The notes: generated by a model from the letters alone, not told the origin. 64,000 nucleotides of DNA from Nostoc piscinale CENA21 (GCF_001298445.1 NZ_CP012036.1:2421263-2485262), one strand, 5' to 3'; counted from the first letter of the stretch, positions 25,108 through 34,679 are shown. A program made the numbers and translations.

Positions 25108-25152
25108 CCATTCATAGTACTGTAATACCTACAATTATTGTATTATGAATGG
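25108..25152. promoter_or_regulatory. Imperfect palindrome CCATTCATA...TATGAATGG
   Basis: CCATTCATA at 25108 and TATGAATGG ending at 25152 are inverted copies; TAATAC and GTATTA extend the symmetry. It lies between the divergent small ORF (24852) and the lipase gene. Could be an operator or a small dispersed element. Confidence 0.5.
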
Positions 25153-25262
25153 TAGATTTACTGTATTGTTGTTTCGCGTTTTATATTGGTTTCGCTTACT
25201 CTACCTAAACAATCTATAGGTAGGGAATGCACTCAATATTTCTTGTACAAGAGGATATTATT

Positions 25263-26367
25263 ATGCTCTACTTTTACAAGTATTTTCGCAGACTTGAAGA
25301 TAGACTGCGATTAGAGCAAGGTTGTGATACACCGATTCTGCCATTGAAAGTGCCTTTTCCGGCGGGTAAATCAGCCTATGATTCAGGCATTGCCTGGTGG
25401 TTAGCTCAATGCTCAAACTTAGTCTATGAAAATAAAATTACTGTTGCCTTTGAGTTAAAAAAATGTGGGATTTGATAGCATTCTTTTCTTTGATACTCAA
25501 GGCACACAGGCATTTTTAGCAACCCATCCAGGTGTGGATGGAGGCGGCAAGTTTGCAGTGCTGGCTTTTCGCGGAACAGAGGAAGACTCTATCGATATCC
25601 TGACTGATATTAATTTTGTGAAGAGACTATTTCCTGACGAAAACCTGTTAGAAAATGCAGGTCTTAAGGAAAATTCCATTGCCAAACTTCCTAAACTTTA
25701 TGCCCACGGAGGCTTTGTGGCAGGTATTGAAAACATCTGGGGTACGGCTGTAAGCAAAGAAATTGAAGACCTTTATAGTGAGCCAAATCAAAAGGTCAAT
25801 TGGCTTGGTCTTCCAGGGATAAGCAATGCCTTACTTAACTTATATCAGCAATCTAATGATACTGCACTCTACATTACAGGGCATAGTCTGGGCGGGGCTT
25901 TAGCTACGTTGGCAGCTTACAAATCACTGGTGTATGAAAAGAGTTTTGACATAACAGCACTCTACACCTTTGGCTCACCCAGGACTGTTCAACAAGCTCT
26001 AGCAAAAAAGATCACTCAGAAGTTTGACGGGCGATCGCATCGGATTGTGAACGGTATTGATGTTGTACCGCGTTTACCACCACGAGTTCCAGTTCTTCTC
26101 GATTTTAGTCACATCAATAAATTAGTTTATTTTTCAAAGAATCGTCACCGCAAAGTCAAAACATTTTGGGGAGAAGATACAATTGTCCTTCTAATATTGA
26201 TTGTTGAGTTTATGTTAACGCTAATAACACGCTTAATATCCACAATCCTGTCTCTAGTCGGAATACCAGTTAAGCCCTATACACCTGTGACGATTAAGAA
26301 GCACATGATTACTGAATATATTCGTGATTTGGAAATTGATTTGAAACTTACAAGTAGGCATAAATAG
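25263..26367 (+). CDS. Class 3 lipase (triacylglycerol lipase fold), frame broken at A7
   Basis: ATG 25263 starts MLYFYKYFRRLEDRLRLEQG. The frame runs to FELKK, then stops soon after seven A's (25457-25463). With six it reads FELKNVGFDSILFFDTQ and goes on to the end, about 367 residues. The alpha/beta-hydrolase nucleophile is in YITGHSLGGALATL (Ser near residue 208), preceded by AFRGTEE and followed by FGSPRTVQ and NGIDVVPRLPP with the likely acid Asp. A hydrophobic stretch near the C-terminus (LILIVEFMLTLITRLIST) may associate with membrane. Hydrolyses acylglycerols or other esters; substrate unknown. As read, the N-terminal 70 residues are detached. Confidence 0.85.
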
Positions 26368-26514
26368 AAAGTTTGTGCAACCGGGCATAAAGTGGTGGCG
26401 ATCGGTGTAATCTGTCTGGTTTAAGTCAGCAAAAACCTTAACTTTTCTACATAGACAGTGATAGCTAAAACCCAGAAGTGTTGAATGTTAAGAAAAAGCC
26501 TATAAAAATAGCTC

Positions 26515-26553
26515 AAAATATAGTAATATTTGGGCTAAATATTACTATATTTT
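26515..26553. terminator. Bidirectional hairpin between lipase and hypB
   Basis: AAAATATAGTAATATTT and AAATATTACTATATTTT are perfect 17-base inverted copies around GGGCT. Flanked by A's on one side and T's on the other, it suits termination of both converging transcripts. Confidence 0.85.
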
Positions 26554-26612
26554 AGTTTATTAATTCCCCACCTGCCTTTCAGACTTCTTTTTTGATTTTA
26601 CTCTTCCCAGAG

Positions 26613-27458
26613 TTACAAAAGAAAGATAGACAAACTCCCCACCTTTGCCGTCAGCCACTTATACCAATTATCTAAACCCTCACCAGTCATCGCCGACACT
26701 TGAAAAACCTGTATATTTGGGTTCACTTGTTTTGCATATTCAATGCAACGTTCCACATCAAACTGCACGTAAGGCAATAAATCAACTTTGGTGAGAATCA
26801 TCATCTCACTGGCGCGGAATATATGGGGATATTTTAGCGGCTTATCTTCTCCCTCCGTGACAGACAGAATTACAACTTTGAGGTATTCACCTAAATCAAA
26901 TAAAGCCGGACAAACCAAATTACCCACATTCTCAATCATCACCACAGAATTTAGCGGCGGGTTGAGTTGTTGTAAACCTCTTTCTATCATCGACGCATCT
27001 AAATGACAGCCTGTACCTGTATTGATTTGGACAACTTTACAGCCTGTCTCTTTAATTTTTTGAGCATCATTAGTGGTTTCTTGGTCGCCTTCAATTACAC
27101 TAATCGGTAATTGTTGTTTTAAATCGTGAATAGTGCGAGTTAATAATGTTGTTTTGCCTGCACCGGGAGAACTCATTAAATTTAAGGCGAGAATATTTCG
27201 ACCTTTAAACCATCCCCGGTTTTGGGCTGCTAATAAGTTATTTTTTGCTAAGATATCTTGTTCTAAAGATATGGTTGTGCCGTGAATTTTGGCATGAATT
27301 TGTGGTGCTTCATCATGATGATGGGTATGGGTAATCACAGTTCCATCGGGTAAAGTATGAGTGTGGGTATGATGGTCGTGATGGTGATTAATTTCATCGG
27401 TTTGGAGATTGGTAATTTTACCTTCAGCATCATCAGAACAACCGCAAGTTACACACAT
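26613..27458 (-). CDS. hypB: Hydrogenase maturation GTPase HypB
   Basis: 281 residues. N-terminal MCVTCGCSDD holds the CxxCGC nickel-binding motif, and residues ~23-55 are rich in His (HHHDHHTHTHT, THTHHHDEAP), a nickel store. The GTPase core has the P loop MSSPGAGKTTLL, EGDQETTND and TKVDLLPY. With HypA it delivers Ni to the large subunit of [NiFe] hydrogenase. Last gene of the hyp set; its start overlaps the end of hypA by ten bases. A bidirectional hairpin follows its stop. Confidence 0.96.
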   Translation of the reverse strand: MCVTCGCSDDAEGKITNLQTDEINHHHDHHTHTHTLPDGTVITHTHHHDEAPQIHAKIHGTTISLEQDILAKNNLLAAQNRGWFKGRNILALNLMSSPGAGKTTLLTRTIHDLKQQLPISVIEGDQETTNDAQKIKETGCKVVQINTGTGCHLDASMIERGLQQLNPPLNSVVMIENVGNLVCPALFDLGEYLKVVILSVTEGEDKPLKYPHIFRASEMMILTKVDLLPYVQFDVERCIEYAKQVNPNIQVFQVSAMTGEGLDNWYKWLTAKVGSLSIFLL

Positions 27459-27790
27459 ATTTCCTCTATCTCTATTTCTTTAATTTTAAGTTCTTCACCA
27501 GTTATTAAATCAAGTTGCACACTACCACAACTGCAAACCCCAAAAGGCTTATCAAGAGCAATTTCCGCACCACATTGACTGCATTTGGCTAATCCCGGTA
27601 TTTCGATAATTTCTAATATAGAATCTTCTAAAACTGTACCTTTTGAGCAAATATCAAAACAAAATTTAATCGCATCTGGCATAATGGCTGAAAGTTTGCC
27701 AATTTCTAAGACTACTTTCTGCACTTTCATGCCATTGGCGTGTTCGGTGACGATGGCTACTATATTTTGGGTTATTCCTAGTTCGTGCAT
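27449..27790 (-). CDS. hypA: Hydrogenase nickel-insertion protein HypA
   Basis: 113 residues beginning MHELGITQNIV, with the nickel-binding His at position 2 as in the family, and a Zn site made of two CxxC pairs (CSQCGAE near residue 72-78 and VCSCGS near 89-94). It works with HypB to insert Ni. Overlaps hypB and follows hypE after about 110 bases that include a TTGCGCCTTTGCG-type repeat. Confidence 0.95.
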   Translation of the reverse strand: MHELGITQNIVAIVTEHANGMKVQKVVLEIGKLSAIMPDAIKFCFDICSKGTVLEDSILEIIEIPGLAKCSQCGAEIALDKPFGVCSCGSVQLDLITGEELKIKEIEIEEICV

Positions 27791-27898
27791 ATAGATAAGA
27801 GAGAATTAATTGTCTCACGCAAAGGCGCAAAGGCAAGGCAGCGCGTTGGGCGGCTTTGCCGACTTGAAGCAACTGCCGCGCAAAGAAGAGGTTAATAT

Positions 27899-29002
27899 TT
27901 AACAAATTCTTGGTAGTTGGTCGCCTACTAACATATCTACGATACGTTCAGCACCAAAAACTGTTTTGAGGAAGACAACGCCGGGAGGTGAGGCAATAAC
28001 TTCACCGACTATACAAGCATCTTTGCCTGCTGGATGAGTTTTCATGGCTGCTAAAACTTTGTCAGCGTAATCATGTTTTACTACTACGACTAATTTACCT
28101 TCGTTGGCTAAGTACAATGGGTCTAAACCTAAAATTTCGCAAACTCCTTTGACTTCTTCTCTAATAGGAATTGAATCTTCATGGAGGCGAATACCAACAT
28201 TAGATGTGAGGGCAAATTCATTTAATACTGTTGCTAAACCGCCGCGTGTTGCATCCCGCATGGCATGAATTTCGGGGCAAACTTTGAGGATAGTTTCTAC
28301 TAAAGTATGTAAGGGTTGGCAATCACTGTTAATATCAGTTTCTAAGGCTAATTCACCACGGGCGATTAAAATGGCTGTGCCATGATTTCCTAATTCGCCG
28401 TTAATAATAATGGCATCTCCTGGTTGAATATTGTGTGCGGAAATATTTACGCCTATGGGAATAACACCAATACCAGCAGTGTTAATAAATAATTTATCAG
28501 CCGCGCCACGATGAACTACTTTTGTGTCACCTGTGACAATTTGTACGCCTGCATTTTTGGCTGCGGCTTGCATACTGGCTACTACACGGCGTAGAGTTTC
28601 TAGGGGTAATCCTTCTTCTAAAATGACGCTACAGGTGAGATATAAAGGTTTTGCACCGCTAACTGCTAAATCATTAATTGTGCCGTTAATTGCTAATTCT
28701 CCAATATCGCTACCAGGGAAAAATAATGGGTCTACAACATAAGAATCTGTGGTAAATGCGAGTCTGTCTCCTTGTTGTAAAAGATTAGCTAAATTAAAAC
28801 TGGCTTGGTCTTCTAATTGGGAAAGAATAGGATTATCAAAACTCTGGATAAATACATCATCAATTAAATCACGCATGGCTTTACCGCCACTACCATGTGC
28901 TAAATTTATGTGACTATCTCGAACTTTTGATTGGCGACGCTTGGCTTGTGCGATTTTTTGCAACAGGGGATTTTGTAATTGATTTGATGATGATAAATCC
29001 AT
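27899..29002 (-). CDS. hypE: Hydrogenase maturation protein HypE
   Basis: 367 residues with the AIR-synthase/PurM fold: INLAHGSGGKAMRDLI, VVDPLFFPGSDIGELAINGT (in parts), ATRGGLATVLNEFA. It ends in PRIC, the conserved C-terminal Cys that is carbamoylated by HypF and dehydrated to a thiocyanate, the source of the CN ligands on hydrogenase iron. The intact C-terminus and length indicate a functional gene. Between the tautomerase and hypA. Confidence 0.96.
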   Translation of the reverse strand: MDLSSSNQLQNPLLQKIAQAKRRQSKVRDSHINLAHGSGGKAMRDLIDDVFIQSFDNPILSQLEDQASFNLANLLQQGDRLAFTTDSYVVDPLFFPGSDIGELAINGTINDLAVSGAKPLYLTCSVILEEGLPLETLRRVVASMQAAAKNAGVQIVTGDTKVVHRGAADKLFINTAGIGVIPIGVNISAHNIQPGDAIIINGELGNHGTAILIARGELALETDINSDCQPLHTLVETILKVCPEIHAMRDATRGGLATVLNEFALTSNVGIRLHEDSIPIREEVKGVCEILGLDPLYLANEGKLVVVVKHDYADKVLAAMKTHPAGKDACIVGEVIASPPGVVFLKTVFGAERIVDMLVGDQLPRIC

Positions 29003-29125
29003 ATAAAATTGATTAAAATAATTTATGATAAATAGGTGACAGGTTACAGGAGAGAGGTGACAGAGTTTTTTGATTTAATAACTATTAATATCTTCTGCCT
29101 CCTGCCTCCTGCCTTCTAACTAGTT

Positions 29126-29342
29126 TTATCTGCCTGTTTCGTCATGTCTACCACGATGTCTATCGCAGTGTAAGATACCATTGACAGCCCAATTTTCACG
29201 TTCAAATTCATCAATATGAATAGTTATCCATTCGGGTTTGGTATCTAAAGATGTGACTAGGGCATTAGTAATGGCTTCGACTAGATGCCGTTTTTTTTTC
29301 GATGGAATGACCACGGGCAATTTTAACTGTAACAAAAGGCAT
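29126..29342 (-). CDS. 4-oxalocrotonate tautomerase-like protein in hyp operon, frame broken at A9
   Basis: Start ATG at 29342 reads MPFVTVKIARGHSIE with the catalytic Pro2 position of the tautomerase superfamily. The frame is lost at nine A's (plus T run 29291-29299). With eight it gives KKRHLVEAITNALVTSLDTK and the remainder, 71 residues, the normal size. Such a small tautomerase gene sits between hypD and hypE in heterocystous cyanobacteria as I recall; its role in hydrogenase maturation is unknown. As read, only a frame-shifted start would be made. Confidence 0.85.
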
Positions 29343-29435
29343 AAATTCCTACTCCAATCCTAAAATTGTTGTCTTGTAGAGTGCGGATTGCTCACTCTTA
29401 TATTAGGTTATGAAGTTAGGCCTGCTGTTTGTTTT

Positions 29436-30560
29436 TCAGTTACTTTTTTTTTGCGTGAAATTGGAGAAGCGTCCGTATTTGTAATAAGCTGCACAAGCAC
29501 CTTCCGAGGAAACCATGCAAGTACCTATCGGTGTTTCTGGGGTGCAAGCTGTACCAAATACTTTACACTCCCAAGGTTTTAAAACTCCTTTGAGAATTTC
29601 ACCACATTTACAAGCTTTATGGTCGGCAACTTTTTGATTTGGGATGGTAAATTTGACTTCTGCATCAAATTGTCCATATTCAGGACGAATTTTTAAGCCA
29701 GAATTTGGTAGTTCTCCTAAACCACGCCATTCAAAAGTTTCGCGTACAGCAAAAACCTGATTCATCGCTTTTAATGCTATTTGATTTCCAGCTTTTTCAA
29801 CTAGTCGGTTATATTGGTTTTCGACTTCGTAACGATTTTCTAATAACTGTTTTAATAGCATCCAAACTGATTGGAGAATATCTAATGGTTCAAAGCCAGA
29901 AACAACTATTGGTTTATGATATTGTTGGGCGATAAATTGATATGGATCAGTACCAATTACCATACTGACATGACCAGGGCCAACAAATCCATCTAGTTGT
30001 AAATCTGGGTTATCTAATAGTGCTTTGAGGGCGGGAATAACTAAGACATGGTTGCAAAACATACTAAAGTTATGTATGTTTTCTGCATCGGCTTGCAGGA
30101 TGGTAAAAGCTGTGCTGGGGACTGTGGTTTCAAAGCCAAGGGCGAAGAAAACAACTTCTTTGTCAGGGTTATCTTTGGCGAGTTGTAAGCTATCTAGGGG
30201 CGAGTACACCATCCGGATATCTGCGCCTTTAGCTTTGGCTTGTAGGAGGCTATCTTTGGAACCAGGAACGCGCATGGTGTCGCCAAATGTGGCAAGGATG
30301 ACGTTAGGATGTTGGGAGATAGCGATCGCATCGTCTAACCTTCCTCTTGGCATCACACAGACTGGACAACCAGGCCCATGTATTAATTCAATATTGTCGG
30401 GCAGTATTGCTTCAATACCGTATTTAAAAATAGAGTGAGTATGTCCGCCACAGATTTCCATAATTTTGATATGTTTTTTTATTTGGTGGCTGATTTTTAC
30501 TATCTCTTTTTGTAGGGCGTGGGCTTTTTCGGGTTCCCGAAATTCATCTACATATTTCAT
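29436..30560 (-). CDS. hypD: Hydrogenase maturation protein HypD
   Basis: 374 residues. EICGGHTHSIFKYG, GPGCPVC, the conserved GFETTVPSTA and C-terminal Cys motifs (HKACKCGEILKG, CKVFGTACTPETPIGTCMVS in parts) are the family marks; the latter bind the [4Fe-4S] cluster. With HypC it assembles the Fe(CN)2CO unit. The tail ends FSNFTQKKSN after a nine-A run (29444-29452); with eight it would run twelve codons further to 29408, so the true C-terminus is uncertain. Confidence 0.95.
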   Translation of the reverse strand: MKYVDEFREPEKAHALQKEIVKISHQIKKHIKIMEICGGHTHSIFKYGIEAILPDNIELIHGPGCPVCVMPRGRLDDAIAISQHPNVILATFGDTMRVPGSKDSLLQAKAKGADIRMVYSPLDSLQLAKDNPDKEVVFFALGFETTVPSTAFTILQADAENIHNFSMFCNHVLVIPALKALLDNPDLQLDGFVGPGHVSMVIGTDPYQFIAQQYHKPIVVSGFEPLDILQSVWMLLKQLLENRYEVENQYNRLVEKAGNQIALKAMNQVFAVRETFEWRGLGELPNSGLKIRPEYGQFDAEVKFTIPNQKVADHKACKCGEILKGVLKPWECKVFGTACTPETPIGTCMVSSEGACAAYYKYGRFSNFTQKKSN

Positions 30561-30610
30561 AAAATTTAGGTAATTAGTGTTAATAATTCAGCGTACTTAG
30601 CAGTAATACT

Positions 30611-30857
30611 CTAACTCATAGCGGCAATTTCTGCTAATAACTTTAATGTCTCCGCAGCTTCTTCCTCATTAATTCGATTCATCGCAAAACCAACGTGAAC
30701 TAATACCCAATTTCCTAAACAAGCTTCGGGAGGATGTTGTTCATCGACGATGCAAGCGATGTTAATTTGACGTTTGACACCAGCAACATTCACAATGGCT
30801 AATTTTTTTTTGAATGTCGGTAATTTCGACAATTTGTCCAGGAATTCCTAAGCACAT
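30611..30857 (-). CDS. hypC: Hydrogenase maturation chaperone HypC, frame broken at A9
   Basis: ATG at 30857 gives MCLGIPGQIVEITDIQ, the HypC signature whose Cys2 binds the iron unit and the hydrogenase large subunit. The frame breaks at nine A's (plus T run 30803-30811); with eight it continues KKLAIVNVAGVKRQINIA to a stop, 81 residues, the usual size. The rest carries NWVLVHVGFAMNRI, also diagnostic. As read, the essential Cys2 and the body are in different frames. Lies between hypF and hypD. Confidence 0.92.
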
Positions 30858-30916
30858 TTGTATTTTCCTTTATAAGAACGAACCGCAGAGACGCAGAGAG
30901 CGCGGAGAAGAAGAGG

Positions 30917-33373
30917 TTAAAAATATTGAGCTGCTGTAATTATGGCTTGTCCTAACGATAAACCACCATCGTTAGTAGGAACTAAGTTATGAGTTAGTAC
31001 GTTAATATTGGATGTTTGTAACTGTTGAGTAACTAACTGTAATAAGATAGTATTTTGAAATACTCCTCCTGTGAGAACTACTTGCTGAATTTGATATTCT
31101 TGACACAGAAGCTTAATCATTTTAACTGTAATCTTAGCTAAACTCTGGTGAAATTTAGCAGCGATGACTGATTGGGGAATTTGTTGCTGCAAATCACTGA
31201 GTAAAGCTGACCACATTGGGGCTGAGTCTATACAATAGATATTATCGGAAAAGTTAAAATTAAAGGGATAAATTAGATTTTCTTCATTATTATTTAAGAT
31301 GTTAACATCAACTAAAGATTCTAAGGCGATCGCAGCTTGTCCTTCATAGCTACATGCTTCAGTACAAATACCAATAGCGGCGGCTACAGCATCAAATAAT
31401 CGCCCGACTGATGAGGCTGGAGGCGAGTTAATGCCTTTTTTTATAACCTGATTTAGTAATTTTAATGGCTTTTTTTCCAAAAATTTTAATATTTCCAAAT
31501 CAGTATATTGTTGTTGACATTTATCCCAAAGATTTGCTGAGATTAATTGCGCGTAGGTATTACGCCAAGGTTGATAAATGGCTTGTTCACTGCCTATCAT
31601 TGCCACTGGTTTAAATGTTGCGAGTCGCTGAAATTGACGGTAGTCAGCCAGCAGAAATTCTCCGCCCCAAAGGGTATTATCTTCACCGTAACCCAAACCA
31701 TCAAAAGCAATACCCAAAACGGGTAATGTATTTAAAGCAATGCCATTTTCTGCCAGACAAGCGGCGATGTGGGCATGATGATGTTGAATTTCATCCGGGG
31801 GAATTTGATTTACGGTGGCGAGTTCTTTACCGAGTTTACTAGCAAGATATTCAGGGTGTTTATCGATAGCGATCGCTTCTGGTTTATGCTCAAATAAATT
31901 CAAGTATAAATTCAGCGTTTCCTGATAAGCATTAAACGCCGCCGCATTCTCTAAATCACCTAAATGTTGCGATAAAATTGCCTCACCATCACGCAACAAG
32001 CAAAAAGTATTTTTTAACTCACTCCCCATTGCTAAAATTGGCGGTACTTCCTCAAATCCAGGTGGTAATTTAATCGGTGCTGGTGCATATCCTCTCGCAC
32101 GACGGATGATTTGAATTTTCTCACCAACCACCCGCACAACAGAATCATCGATACGATTCACAATATCTCGATTATGTAAGAGAAAATAATCAGCAATCTT
32201 CCCCAACTTTTCTAACGCCGCATCATTATCAATACACTGTGGTTCATCAGAAATATTGCCACTCGTTAATACAATTGGTCGATTCATCCGCCGCAAAATC
32301 AAATGATGTAAAGGCGTATAAGGTAACATGAATCCTAGAGTATTTTGCCCTGGTGCAACAGATTCTGCTATATAGTGCTGAGTGCTGAGTGCTGAGTGCT
32401 GAGTGTTTTGATTATTTAGAAGACTTATACTAACATCCTCGGAAACTCCTCTTCCCTCCTCTCCTTCGCGCCCTCCGCGTCCTTGGCGGTTCGTTTCTTC
32501 CTTCTTCCGCAACAAAACAACCGGCGCGACAGGACTAGCTAATAACTCTTTTTCCTTCTCACTAACTACACAATACTCTTCAATTACTGCCAAATCTCGC
32601 GCCATCAAAGCAAAAGGCTTATCATAACGTTGCTTGCGCTGACGTAATTTCTGCACAGCAACTTCATTTGTTGCATCACAAGCTAAATGAAATCCACCTA
32701 TTCCCTTAATGGCTACAATCTCACCCTTTTGTAACAATGTACAAACTGCATCCACATCATCCATCATCGAGAACATCGAAGCAGTCACAGGTTTACCATC
32801 GGCACGTTCTAGCCAAGCAGAAGGGCCACAACTATGGCAAGCTGTAGGTTGGGCGTGAAATCTGCGGTTTTCGACATCATTGTATTCTGCTGTACATTCA
32901 GCACACATGACAAACGCAGACATACTGGTATTGCATCTATCATAGGGAATGGCGCGAATAATACTCTGACGGGGGCCGCAATGAGTACAGTTAGTAAAAG
33001 GGTAACGGTAAAACCGACTAAAGGGGTCAAAAATTTCCTTTTGACATTGGGGACAAGTCGCCGCATCTGGTGTAATGTCAGTTTTGATTTTGTTACTGAC
33101 ACTTGATGAAATTACAAATTCATCACAGTTCAATTCTTCTGTACATCGAGTTCTGATTAACTCTTGAATTTTTGCTAGTGGCGGACATTCTTGCTGTAAC
33201 CTCGCTATAAACTCAGCTATTGCTTCCTCACTTCCAGAGACACGAATTAATACACCTTGTCCGTCATTACAAACATCTCCCCGCAACCCGCAAGCTTTAG
33301 CCAGACGGTAGACAGTCGGACGAAACCCTACCCCTTGAACAGTACCTCTAACTCTAATTTCTTCACTCGCCAT
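30917..33373 (-). CDS. hypF: Carbamoyltransferase HypF with repeat-derived insertion
   Basis: 818 residues. In order: acylphosphatase-like domain (RVRGTVQGVGFRPTVYRLA), two Zn fingers (CPQCQKEIF...CTHC, CAECTAEY...CHSC), YrdC-like domain (IAIKGIGGFHLACDAT), and a Kae1/HypF C-terminal domain (HHHAHIAACLAENG, VLTGGVFQNTILL). It makes carbamoyl-adenylate from carbamoyl phosphate and transfers it to HypE. About 43 residues between LLRKK and IAESVAPGQNTLG (around residues 290-335) look unrelated to the family: low-complexity Gly/Glu/Arg and QHSALSTQH encoded by genomic repeats. First hyp gene. Confidence 0.95.
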   Translation of the reverse strand: MASEEIRVRGTVQGVGFRPTVYRLAKACGLRGDVCNDGQGVLIRVSGSEEAIAEFIARLQQECPPLAKIQELIRTRCTEELNCDEFVISSSVSNKIKTDITPDAATCPQCQKEIFDPFSRFYRYPFTNCTHCGPRQSIIRAIPYDRCNTSMSAFVMCAECTAEYNDVENRRFHAQPTACHSCGPSAWLERADGKPVTASMFSMMDDVDAVCTLLQKGEIVAIKGIGGFHLACDATNEVAVQKLRQRKQRYDKPFALMARDLAVIEEYCVVSEKEKELLASPVAPVVLLRKKEETNRQGRGGREGEEGRGVSEDVSISLLNNQNTQHSALSTQHYIAESVAPGQNTLGFMLPYTPLHHLILRRMNRPIVLTSGNISDEPQCIDNDAALEKLGKIADYFLLHNRDIVNRIDDSVVRVVGEKIQIIRRARGYAPAPIKLPPGFEEVPPILAMGSELKNTFCLLRDGEAILSQHLGDLENAAAFNAYQETLNLYLNLFEHKPEAIAIDKHPEYLASKLGKELATVNQIPPDEIQHHHAHIAACLAENGIALNTLPVLGIAFDGLGYGEDNTLWGGEFLLADYRQFQRLATFKPVAMIGSEQAIYQPWRNTYAQLISANLWDKCQQQYTDLEILKFLEKKPLKLLNQVIKKGINSPPASSVGRLFDAVAAAIGICTEACSYEGQAAIALESLVDVNILNNNEENLIYPFNFNFSDNIYCIDSAPMWSALLSDLQQQIPQSVIAAKFHQSLAKITVKMIKLLCQEYQIQQVVLTGGVFQNTILLQLVTQQLQTSNINVLTHNLVPTNDGGLSLGQAIITAAQYF
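32371..32500. repeat. Genomic repeats inside hypF coding sequence
   Basis: 32376-32404 is tandem GTGCTGA heptamers (four or so), and 32461-32500 holds CGCGCCCTCCGCGTCCTTGG and GGCGGTTCGTTT, like the intergenic elements at 33378-33410 and 30880-30912. The frame stays open through both, adding about 43 residues to HypF. Confidence 0.8.
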
Positions 33374-33414
33374 TTCTCTTCGCGTCCTTTGCGTCCTTTG
33401 CGGTTCGTTTAACT

Positions 33415-34602
33415 CTATTTATCAAACCCCCACAACAAAATCCGATTATTTCCAGAATCAGCAATTACCGCCGTATTCTCGCAAATTTTCACCCCATAAG
33501 GCCAATTCAAACTATCGCGCGTCGGGAGTCCATAATTGCGGTTTTCGCTTTTACTTGCAAAGCTACTTTGTCCAATGATTGCCGAAGCGATCGCACCTTG
33601 CAATGATAATATAGATTCCGCCTGCCTCCATCCTAGCAAGCGTGAATTCGCCGTATCCGCCACTAGCAACCATTCCGCAGTCGTCGCCACCCCATAAGGC
33701 ATACTTAAACTACTTCCACTCGGCCAATATAACCCTTGATTCATCTCTACAAAATCAAAGCTATGTTGTCCTAACACTACCGCACAAGGCGCATTATTTT
33801 TGGTGGGGATACCTTGCCAAATCATCACCCGATGATTACCCGCATCAGCGACAACCAAATTATCATGCCATACTGCGATATCGTGACACCAACGCATACT
33901 CGCCGCCGTTGCAGAAGCACCACCATTTTCATTACGAGAAATCATATCTGGTTGTCCCAGAACGACATCAGCAGGTTGACCATTTTCTGTAGGTAACTCT
34001 TGCCAAATTAACAACCTGCGATTACCAGTATCCGCCACGAATAGCTGACCTTGATAATAGAAAACCCCGTAAGGCCAGTGCATTGTATTTGCAGTTGCTT
34101 GTTGAGTTCCGCGATTAGGTTCATTTTCAATAAAATTCGCTTGTCCCAATACCAAATCGGCTGGCACATTGCTATCTTCTGGGACATTTTGCCAAATCAA
34201 AACTCGGTGATTCCAAGCATCAGCCACCGCTAAACCTGTCCCACAAACACAAATTCCTGTGGGGACGCTAACCGTATTTCTACCTGGCTTACCTTTAGCA
34301 TTCTGCCCTTCATGATAAAAGTCTGGTTGTCCAATTACCCAGTCCGCAGGTTGATGATCTTCTGTTGGTAAATTACGCCATCCTAATAACCGATGATGCC
34401 CTGTATCTGACACCCACAAAGACTTATTTTCTGATACTAAACAAGCCCCACGGGGGCCGAACATTGTTATTGGACTAGGTGCTATTGGTATAGCTAATTG
34501 TTGCGGTTCAATACTAGTACCTAAAATTACCTCCGCACCATTTGGTGATAAAGGTAAATTAGATAAACTTGCTAAAGCATTACTATTATTAGGAATAGAC
34601 AT
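33415..34602 (-). CDS. NHL-repeat protein of the hyp locus
   Basis: 395 residues, a beta-propeller made of about six repeats with the motif VADxxNHRVLIWQxxP and ADVVLGQPDF (for example WVSDTGHHRLLGWRNLP, VADAWNHRVLIWQNVP, VADTGNRRLLIWQELP). No signal peptide is clear. NHL propellers usually bind protein or RNA partners. It sits immediately before hypF on the same strand (41-base gap). I recall a similar gene upstream of hypF in Anabaena PCC 7120, which suggests a conserved but unexplained link with hydrogenase. Confidence 0.85.
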   Translation of the reverse strand: MSIPNNSNALASLSNLPLSPNGAEVILGTSIEPQQLAIPIAPSPITMFGPRGACLVSENKSLWVSDTGHHRLLGWRNLPTEDHQPADWVIGQPDFYHEGQNAKGKPGRNTVSVPTGICVCGTGLAVADAWNHRVLIWQNVPEDSNVPADLVLGQANFIENEPNRGTQQATANTMHWPYGVFYYQGQLFVADTGNRRLLIWQELPTENGQPADVVLGQPDMISRNENGGASATAASMRWCHDIAVWHDNLVVADAGNHRVMIWQGIPTKNNAPCAVVLGQHSFDFVEMNQGLYWPSGSSLSMPYGVATTAEWLLVADTANSRLLGWRQAESILSLQGAIASAIIGQSSFASKSENRNYGLPTRDSLNWPYGVKICENTAVIADSGNNRILLWGFDK

Positions 34603-34679
34603 GAACCGCCACGAAACACTAATTTTTATTTAAAATTATTTGCGGATATCAGCTTGTATCGGCGGTTGCTATTTTGAGT

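Noticed and set aside
32376..32404. Tandem GTGCTGA units considered as a CRISPR or VNTR protein repeat
   Set aside because: Units are seven bases without spacers; these are the known Nostocales heptamer repeats, reported as a repeat inside hypF.
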